From: Halorubellus litoreus
GTDB lineage: Archaea > Halobacteriota > Halobacteria > Halobacteriales > Natrialbaceae
Length of the DNA stretch: 64,000 bases
Reading direction: 5' to 3'
Assembly (NCBI RefSeq): GCF_037081675.1
Contig: NZ_JAZAQL010000003.1
Coordinates: 567,298-631,297, forward strand
The position numbers were made by a program, and so were the translations under genes. The first letter of the stretch is position 1; each line of letters starts with the position of its first letter. The notes below the pieces were generated by a model, which was not told the origin of the DNA, searched no databases, and saw only the letters and a list, made by a program, of their open reading frames with translations. Below, piece after piece: positions 58,281 through 64,000 of the stretch.

Positions 58281-59417
58281 GTGGACCACGACCTGTACCG
58301 AGCGGCACTCGCCATCGCGTGCGTGTTCGCCGTCGTCCTCGGAGCCAGCCTGTTCCCCGCCACCGGCTTCGGCACGAACCCCGTGCCCGCCGGCGGCATC
58401 GCCAACGGGAGCGCGCCCGGCTCCGGCGGCGGCGGTGGCCCCAGCGACCAGGGGACCGCCACCGTCGCGGAGACGACGGCCGACGAGACGACGAGCACGT
58501 CGTCCACGACCGACGCAAGCACGTCCGCGGACGAATCGACGACGACCACCGCCGCCAAAGACTCGGGCGGGTCAGACGCATCGACCGAGACGACCACGAC
58601 GACGACGACCGAGGCTCCCGGGAGCGATGCGGCCGCTGACGGCGGCCTCCAGGGCGCGCTGCTCGCGTTCGTCACCATCCTCTTCGGTGCCGGCGCGACC
58701 GTCATCCTGGCCAGCGTCGGCCTGGGACGGCACCATCGACGTCGGTACCCCGGCGAATGGGACCTCCCGTCGGCCCCGCACCTCCGGGTCGTCGAGTACC
58801 TCCGACGCATCCCGCAGACGTCGCTGTCGTTCGTGATGTTCGCCGGGTCGAACGCCCCCGGCATCCTCGACGGACTCGCCGACGGCGTCGGGAACGCGAC
58901 GTCCGGCGTCGGCGCATTGACCACCGGTCTCGGGACGCTCGGCGCGAGCCTCGGTCGCGGCCTCGCGACCGTCCCCGGTGGCGTCCTGAAGGGCATCGGA
59001 AGCCTCGGTCGCGGCCTCGGCTCCATCACGCTCGGGTTCGGCGCGCTCTCGTCCATCGGGTCCGGGAGCTTCCTCGGCCGGAGCGACGACCGACCCGACG
59101 ACGACCCGCGCGACGGCGCGAGCGCGACGCCGGACGCGGAACCCGAGCCGGAACCGCCCGACCCGCCCGCGTCGGTACGCGAAGCGTTCGACCGACTCCA
59201 GGAGGACCTCGGCGTCTCCGGCGAGGACGGCGAGACGCCCGGCGAGATCGCTCGTCGCGCCATCGACCGCGGCCTCCCCACGGACGCCATCCGGTCGCTG
59301 ACGACCGCGTTCCGCGACGTCCGATACGGCGGCCGTCCCGACGAAGGTGAACGAGTGAGCGTCGCGCGCGACGCCTACGAGCGGGTTCGTCGAGCGCTGG
59401 AGGGTGAGTCGTCGTGA
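58281..59417 (+). CDS. DUF4129-type membrane protein
   Basis: 378 residues. A signal/anchor helix (residues 5-22) is followed by a Thr/Ser/Asp-rich external region of about 95 residues, a second helix (LLAFVTILFGAGATVILASVG), a Gly-rich central part and a C-terminal domain (SVREAFDRLQEDLGV ... VSVARDAYERVRRALEG) like DUF4129, where an Arg-rich end follows Tyr. The strong TATA box sets the GTG start. It is the first of four overlapping genes; such operons normally include a transglutaminase-like protein. Confidence 0.75.
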   Translation: MDHDLYRAALAIACVFAVVLGASLFPATGFGTNPVPAGGIANGSAPGSGGGGGPSDQGTATVAETTADETTSTSSTTDASTSADESTTTTAAKDSGGSDASTETTTTTTTEAPGSDAAADGGLQGALLAFVTILFGAGATVILASVGLGRHHRRRYPGEWDLPSAPHLRVVEYLRRIPQTSLSFVMFAGSNAPGILDGLADGVGNATSGVGALTTGLGTLGASLGRGLATVPGGVLKGIGSLGRGLGSITLGFGALSSIGSGSFLGRSDDRPDDDPRDGASATPDAEPEPEPPDPPASVREAFDRLQEDLGVSGEDGETPGEIARRAIDRGLPTDAIRSLTTAFRDVRYGGRPDEGERVSVARDAYERVRRALEGESS

Positions 59418-60385
59418 GCCGACCGTCGTTCCTCCGACAGGAGGGGAACGAGAGCGCACTTCGACCGATCGTCGCGACGGTGGCGGTCGCCGCGCTCGTC
59501 CTCGGGCTGGTCGCCGCGCTCGTGCCCGGTATCGGGGGCGTCGTCGCGAGCACCGTCGGCGTCTTCGTCGGCAGCCCCGTGCTCGTCGTCCTCGTCGCGC
59601 TCGGCGGCGGTGCGTACGGTATCCTTCAGCTCTACCGGACGGGCACCAGCGAACCGGAACCGAACCCGCTCGTCGGGTTGAACCCAGAGCGCGCGCACTA
59701 CGACGAGAACGCCATCTCCGGCGACGACATCGACAAGTCCGTCGAAGCGGTCGGCGGGGAACTCCCCGAGTCCAACGCGAAGGACTGGTGGACGTACCGG
59801 GAGAAGAACGACGTGCAGTCGTCGCTCGAGGGCGTCGCGACGCGCGTCCTCGCAAGCGAACACGACGTCAGCGCTGACGCGGCGACGCGACTCGTGGAGA
59901 CGGGCGAGTGGACGGACGACCCGCGAGCGAGCGCGTTCCTCGGTACGGACACGCCGGACCTCCCGCTCAAACTCCAGTTCTTCGACTGGTTGAGTGGCGA
60001 GGCCTACCAGCGGCGCGTGGAGGCGACCGTCGAGGCGATCGCTCGGCACGCGGGCGTCGCGACGGGCGAGGGCGCCGACGGGCAGGGACGGACGGCGACC
60101 GGGTCGGCGCTCCCGGTGCATACCGCGTCCGAGACCGAACGCATCAGGGCGGCCGCCGCAGAGCTCGCACCGGACGCGTCGTCGAGCAGCGACGACGGCC
60201 CCACGTCGATGGCGGACGTGCGACTCGACGCACCTCCTGAAGGGGACGACGCGTCGACGACAGCAGCCACCGCGGACGCGGCATCGACTGGGACGGGATC
60301 GGAGACGAGTCCCTCGGACGGTACGCCGTCCGCGGGCGACGATGCGAGCATGGAGCTCGCCGCGGAGCGCGGAGGTGAGGACTGA
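59414..60385 (+). CDS. Membrane protein of the DUF58 operon
   Basis: 323 residues. Two helices (IVATVAVAALVLGLVAALVPG and SPVLVVLVALGGGAYGILQLY) are followed by a soluble domain (DENAISGDDIDKSVEAVGG, DVQSSLEGVATRVLASEHDVSADAATRLVETGEW, given as landmarks) and a Ser/Thr/Asp-rich tail. The GTG overlaps the preceding stop and its own stop overlaps the DUF58 ATG (TGATG). This protein regularly stands in haloarchaeal DUF58 operons; function unknown. Confidence 0.72.
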   Translation: MSRPSFLRQEGNESALRPIVATVAVAALVLGLVAALVPGIGGVVASTVGVFVGSPVLVVLVALGGGAYGILQLYRTGTSEPEPNPLVGLNPERAHYDENAISGDDIDKSVEAVGGELPESNAKDWWTYREKNDVQSSLEGVATRVLASEHDVSADAATRLVETGEWTDDPRASAFLGTDTPDLPLKLQFFDWLSGEAYQRRVEATVEAIARHAGVATGEGADGQGRTATGSALPVHTASETERIRAAAAELAPDASSSSDDGPTSMADVRLDAPPEGDDASTTAATADAASTGTGSETSPSDGTPSAGDDASMELAAERGGED

Positions 60386-61659
60386 TGAACGAAGTGATAC
60401 TGAACGACCGCTGGCAGGTTGGGTTGCTCGTCGCGCTCGTCGCGGGCGCGCTCGGCATCGTCGGGAACAACACCGTGCTGTTCATGGCCGCGGTGGTGGG
60501 TCTCACGTACGCCGCGTACGGGTTCGCGACGTCGCCGAACGACCCGTCGTTCGCGGTGTCGCGGACGCTCTCCGACGACACGCCGACCGCGGGGCAGGAC
60601 GTCGAGGTGACGGTGACGGTACGGAACGCGAGCGACTCGCTCGTCCCGGACGTGCGGGTCGTCGACGGCGTCCCGGACCGCATCGGCGTCGTCGACGGGT
60701 CGCCGCGGCACTCCGCGACGCTCCAGGCGGGCGGGTCGACGACGTACTCGTACGTGGTGCGGGCGCGCCGCGGCCGCCACGAGTTCGACGATGCGACGGT
60801 CGTCGCTCGGAACGTCAGCGGCGACGCGGAGGCGCGGTCGACGGCGAGCGCGGAGACGACGCTCTCGGTGAGCGCGGACGTCGGTGACGTCCCGCTCGCC
60901 CAGCAGACCATCCCGCAGACGGGGATGGTGCCGACGGACGTCGGCGGTGAGGGCGTGGAGTTCTATCAGTCGCGGGACTACCATCACAGCGACCCGATGA
61001 ATCGCGTGGACTGGAAGCGGTACGCGCGGACGCGAGAGCTGACGACCGTCGAGTTCCGCGAGGAACGCGCGGCGAACGTCGTCGTGCTCGTGGACGTCCG
61101 CGACGAATGTCGGGTCGCTCGACGCGAGGACGAACCGGACGCGGTGACCTTGTCGAAGTTCGCGGCGGCGCGGCTCGTCTCGCACCTCCTCGACGAAGGC
61201 AACCAGGTCGGGTTGGCGTTCTACGGGTACGACAGCGAGTACGTGCCGCCGGGCGTCGGCGACGGGCACGCCATCCGCATCCGGAACGCTCTGGACACGA
61301 GCACCGAATCGTCGTTCCCGGTGGTGACCGACGGCGGGTTCCGGACGTACGACGACGACCGGCGCGTCGACTGGCTGCGTCGACGGCTCCCGGACGGCGC
61401 GCAGGTCATGTTCGTGTCCGCGGTACCCGACGACGAGCCCGCGGAGACCGCGCGGCGCCTCCAGGCCTCGGGTCACCAGGTCCGGATGCTCGCGCCCGAC
61501 GTGACGAGCACGGAGACGCCGGGGTCGACGGTCGACCGCATCCAGTGGCTCGAACGCATCGGGAACGTTCGGGAAGCCGGCGTGAAGGTGGTGGCGTGGT
61601 CGCCCGACGAGCCGTTACGGTCGGCGTTCGACCGTGCACGCCGGAGGTGGTCGAAGTGA
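60385..61659 (+). CDS. DUF58 domain protein
   Basis: 424 residues. Two N-terminal helices precede a beta-sandwich-like region (TAGQDVEVTVTVRN) and the DUF58 core (GVEFYQSRDYHHSDPMNRVDWKRYARTRELTTVEFREERAANVVVLVDVRDE, seen as landmarks YHHSDPMNRVDWKRYAR and VVVLVDVRDE), followed by a von Willebrand-A-like domain. In bacteria DUF58 genes lie with MoxR ATPases and transglutaminases in chaperone-like operons; here no MoxR gene is in the window. Confidence 0.87.
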   Translation: MNEVILNDRWQVGLLVALVAGALGIVGNNTVLFMAAVVGLTYAAYGFATSPNDPSFAVSRTLSDDTPTAGQDVEVTVTVRNASDSLVPDVRVVDGVPDRIGVVDGSPRHSATLQAGGSTTYSYVVRARRGRHEFDDATVVARNVSGDAEARSTASAETTLSVSADVGDVPLAQQTIPQTGMVPTDVGGEGVEFYQSRDYHHSDPMNRVDWKRYARTRELTTVEFREERAANVVVLVDVRDECRVARREDEPDAVTLSKFAAARLVSHLLDEGNQVGLAFYGYDSEYVPPGVGDGHAIRIRNALDTSTESSFPVVTDGGFRTYDDDRRVDWLRRRLPDGAQVMFVSAVPDDEPAETARRLQASGHQVRMLAPDVTSTETPGSTVDRIQWLERIGNVREAGVKVVAWSPDEPLRSAFDRARRRWSK

Positions 61660-63158
61660 CGGACGCCTACGAGTTCGACGGGTCGCGGACGGCGTTCGGG
61701 TCGAAGACGGCGGTCGTCATCGCGACGGTCGCGGCGACGGTCCTCGGCGTGAGCGCGGGGTACGCACTCCAGACGCTGCTCGGTGTCATCGGCGGTATCG
61801 CGTTCGGGTACGCGGCGCGGGACGTCGCGCAGGAGGAGCTTCGCGCTCGCATCCGCGGGAGTTCGCTGCTCATGGTCGCGTCCGTGTTCGTGGTCGCGGC
61901 GCTCGCGCTCGAGAAGGCGAACGCGGTCGACGCCGTCCTCGTCGGTGCCATCGCGGCGACGATGGGCGTGACGACGCTCGCCGCACGCATGGACCCCGAC
62001 GAGGCGGTACGGCCGGTGTTCGCGGCGCTCGGTCGGTCGTTCGTCGCGACGATACTCGGGACGCTCCTCGCTGGCGCGCTGTACGCGAACCTCTTCTCGA
62101 ACCTCGTGTTCGGGTCGTGGACGCTGTTCACGCTCGCGCTCGCGAGCACGCCGATGGCTGGGTTCGTCGCGCTCCAACTCGAGTTCGTGCTCCTCGGGCT
62201 GCTCGCGGGACGTGCCGGTCGGGCCGCGGCGACGCTCGAACCGTCCGGGAACCCCGAGGACGTCGACGTCGTCGGAATCCGGGACGTCCCAGCGGCCCTC
62301 TGGGTCCTGCTCGGTATCGAGGTCGTCCTCCTCGCGTTCCCCGGCGGGTCCGGGCCGTTCGAGTACCTGATCCAGGTCGCTGGCCCCGCCGGCGACATCG
62401 CCGCGATGGCGCTCTCGAACCTCTACCTCCACGGAGCGCTGCTCGTGGTGCTCGCCGTCCTCGCCGTCCTCCCGGTCGTCGCGGCCGTCCGTCGGTCCGC
62501 GGTCGCGGTCTTCGGGAATCGAGCGCCGAAGACGCTCGCGTTCGCGACCGGCGGCGTCGCGCTCTCAATCGTCGTCGTCCTCGTCTCGAGCATCCCCGGG
62601 TTCGACGGGTTCGTGACGTGGCTGGCCGGCAGCGAGAGCACGGTGACCGCTATCGTCGACCTCTACGGGTTCGGGCCGGCCGTCCTCGGGGGCGTCTCCG
62701 GCGTGCTCGTCGTGATGGGTATCGGGTTGTTCTTCTACATGGCGGCGTTCGGACTGCCGTTCGTCCCCGAGCACGCGAGCGGGTTCGTGTTCGGCGCGGC
62801 GATGCTGTTCGTCGCGGCGGTCGCTGGCGCGTTCGCCGGCGCACCCGCGCCCGCGGTGTTCGTCGCGATGGCGGCCGCGATCGCGGTCTGGGACGTCGGC
62901 GAGTACGCCGTCGAGTTCGGCGCGGAGGTCGGGCAGGCGGCGTCGACGCGCTCGGTCGAAGCGGTGCACGTCATCGCGACCGTCGCCGTCGGCCTGGCGG
63001 CGGTCCTCGTCGCGTCGCTCGCGACGCACTTCTTCGTCCCGCTCATGACGGCGGTCCCGCAGGACCGCGCGATGACGGCGCTCGCGCTGCTCGCAGTGGC
63101 GCTCGTCGGGTTCGCGTACCTCGCGGACACCGGGAGCGACGGCGCGGACGAATCCTAA
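61656..63158 (+). CDS. Polytopic membrane protein of the DUF58 operon
   Basis: 500 residues with about twelve helices and few polar loops. The GTG overlaps the DUF58 stop (GTGA), giving the N terminus VTDAYEFDGSRTAFGSKTAVVIATVAA. It ends in an acidic tail (DTGSDGADES). Haloarchaeal DUF58 operons commonly end with such a protein; it may assemble with the other three membrane proteins. Function unknown. Confidence 0.75.
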   Translation: MTDAYEFDGSRTAFGSKTAVVIATVAATVLGVSAGYALQTLLGVIGGIAFGYAARDVAQEELRARIRGSSLLMVASVFVVAALALEKANAVDAVLVGAIAATMGVTTLAARMDPDEAVRPVFAALGRSFVATILGTLLAGALYANLFSNLVFGSWTLFTLALASTPMAGFVALQLEFVLLGLLAGRAGRAAATLEPSGNPEDVDVVGIRDVPAALWVLLGIEVVLLAFPGGSGPFEYLIQVAGPAGDIAAMALSNLYLHGALLVVLAVLAVLPVVAAVRRSAVAVFGNRAPKTLAFATGGVALSIVVVLVSSIPGFDGFVTWLAGSESTVTAIVDLYGFGPAVLGGVSGVLVVMGIGLFFYMAAFGLPFVPEHASGFVFGAAMLFVAAVAGAFAGAPAPAVFVAMAAAIAVWDVGEYAVEFGAEVGQAASTRSVEAVHVIATVAVGLAAVLVASLATHFFVPLMTAVPQDRAMTALALLAVALVGFAYLADTGSDGADES

Positions 63159-63176
63159 GGCGGGCGGTGCCGGCGG

Positions 63177-63818
63177 TCAGTAGAGGAGTGCGGCGTCGTT
63201 CTCGACGGCGTACACGGTTCGTGCGGCGACGTTCTCGCCGTGGTCGCCGACGCGTTCCAGGTCGCGGACCGTCAGGAGGTACGAGGAGACGTCGGTCATC
63301 GTCGGCCCGCCGGACCCGACGAGGTCGCGGAACAGCGCTTCGGTGCGGGCTTCGCACGCGGCGTCGAGTTCGTCGTCGCGCGCGGCGACCTCGCGGGCCG
63401 CGTCCGCGTCCCGGTCGAGGTACGCGTGCACGGCGTCCTCGACGAGGTCCGCGGCGAGGTCGCCGACGTCGTCGAGGTCGTCGCCGAGCGTCGGCGCCCA
63501 GTCCTCGACGAGCGCGCGTTTCGCGATCTTCACCGCGAGGTCGCCGACGCGTTCGAGGTCGGTCGCGACCTTGAACGTCGCGACGACGAACCGGAGGTCG
63601 GTCGCGACCGGGTGGTGGCGCGCGATGAGGTTGATGCAGTCCCGTTCGACCTCGCGGTGGAGGGCGTCGAGGGCTTCGTCGCCGTCGACGACGGTCCGGG
63701 CGAGTGCGCCGTCGGCGCTCCGGTACGCGGCGAGCGCGAGGTCTAGCTGTTCGCGAGCGACCTCGCTCATCGTGCGGACGCTCCCGTGGAGGGCCTCGAT
63801 GCGGGATTCGACCGACAT
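63177..63818 (-). CDS. phoU: PhoU family phosphate-uptake regulator
   Basis: 213 residues of helical bundle with the PhoU repeats (VDGDEALDALHREVERDCINLIARHHPVATDLRFVVATFKVATDLERVGDLAVKIA, landmarks RDCINLIARHHPVATDLR and VATDLERVGDLAVKIAKRA, and again VRDLERVGDHGENVAA). The conserved E-R-x-x-D metal-binding motifs are in both halves. The ATG overlaps the pstB stop by one base (TGATG). PhoU restrains phosphate uptake through the Pst transporter. Confidence 0.95.
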   Translation of the reverse strand: MSVESRIEALHGSVRTMSEVAREQLDLALAAYRSADGALARTVVDGDEALDALHREVERDCINLIARHHPVATDLRFVVATFKVATDLERVGDLAVKIAKRALVEDWAPTLGDDLDDVGDLAADLVEDAVHAYLDRDADAAREVAARDDELDAACEARTEALFRDLVGSGGPTMTDVSSYLLTVRDLERVGDHGENVAARTVYAVENDAALLY

Positions 63819-64000
63819 CACCCGAACTTGCCGGTGATGTAGTCCTCGACGCGCTGACTCTCGGGGTTCTCGAAGATCTTGTCGGTGTCGTCGTACTCGA
63901 CGAGTTCGCCGCCGGTGAGGAAGACCGCGGTCTGGTCCGAGATGCGGGCGGCCTGCTGCATGTTGTGGGTGACGATGACGACCGTGTACTCCTTCGAGAG
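63818..64000 (-). CDS. pstB: Phosphate ABC transporter ATPase PstB, C-terminal part
   Basis: The last 60 codons of a minus-strand gene whose start is outside the window. TVVIVTHNMQQAARISDQTAVF is the PstB switch region and GGELVEYDDTDKIFENPESQRVEDYITGKFG, seen as EYDDTDKIFENPESQRVEDY, the PstB C terminus. It precedes phoU in the usual pst order. Confidence 0.95.
   Translation of the reverse strand, partial: LSKEYTVVIVTHNMQQAARISDQTAVFLTGGELVEYDDTDKIFENPESQRVEDYITGKFG

Overview
The window is a 64-kb stretch of chromosome-like DNA from a haloarchaeon (class Halobacteria). The base composition is very G+C rich, the encoded proteins are strongly acidic, many genes have a TATA-like element about 25-30 bases before the start codon (leaderless transcription), genes in operons overlap by ATGA/GTGA, and several families seen here are typical of haloarchaea (Mrp-type antiporter with split D subunits, PGF-CTERM surface protein, BioY with its own ATPase/T-component, PibD prepilin peptidase, DUF58 cluster). 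I found no rRNA, tRNA, CRISPR array or transposase.

Layout. 1-5.2 kb: end of an arylsulfotransferase-like protein, a large glycosyltransferase-like membrane protein, a convergent exported membrane protein, a small membrane protein and a ZIP metal transporter preceded by a near-perfect operator palindrome. 5.3-8.1 kb: orphan response regulator with PAS domain, MFS transporter, NAD-binding (TrkA-N-like) protein. 8.2-16.3 kb: nine-gene Mrp Na+/H+ antiporter operon, followed by a small conserved gene and an Lrp/AsnC regulator. 17.2-19.4 kb: biotin ECF transporter (bioY, ATPase, T-component) behind a BirA-type operator and a 12-codon leader ORF. 19.5-26.6 kb: methyltransferase, aldo/keto reductase, two Tat-exported proteins, Nudix hydrolase, histidine ammonia-lyase and a 48-residue zinc-ribbon protein.

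26.7-41.6 kb is an accessory metabolic block for 2-hydroxy acids (probably lactate or a relative): a 1005-residue FAD/Fe-S dehydrogenase, a LutB/LutA-like Fe-S fusion with LutC, an NRAMP-like transporter operon led by a winged-helix regulator, and a complete branched-chain-type ABC importer (binding protein, two permeases, two ATPases). This block is bracketed by two 241-bp direct repeats, each carrying the zinc-ribbon gene with its promoter.

41.9-48 kb: HAD phosphatase, alcohol dehydrogenase, formyl-THF cyclo-ligase-like protein, PibD, small membrane protein, second HAD hydrolase coupled to an APH-family kinase. 48-53.3 kb: NERD-domain helicase, winged-helix regulator, ABC exporter (ATPase plus ABC-2 permease). 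53.3-64 kb: Nudix hydrolase, SDR oxidoreductase, PGF-CTERM metallopeptidase, HtpX-like protease, a four-gene DUF4129/DUF58 membrane operon, and the end of a phosphate operon (pstB-phoU).

The most unusual signal is a recurring gene-junction design: chains of 12-18-codon micro-ORFs, each ending in an ATGA start-stop overlap with the next frame. At lutC/lutB four nearly identical 41-bp repeats give four successive 14-residue micro-ORFs; at the ABC ATPase/permease junction two 38-bp repeats give two 13-residue micro-ORFs; bioY and the ABC ATPase each begin with a single leader micro-ORF that has the TATA spacing of a leaderless start. In all cases the spacing keeps stop-start coupling intact. A further in-frame 3 x 30-bp tandem repeat sits at the start of livM. 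Assignments are from reading the sequence and family knowledge; no searches were run.
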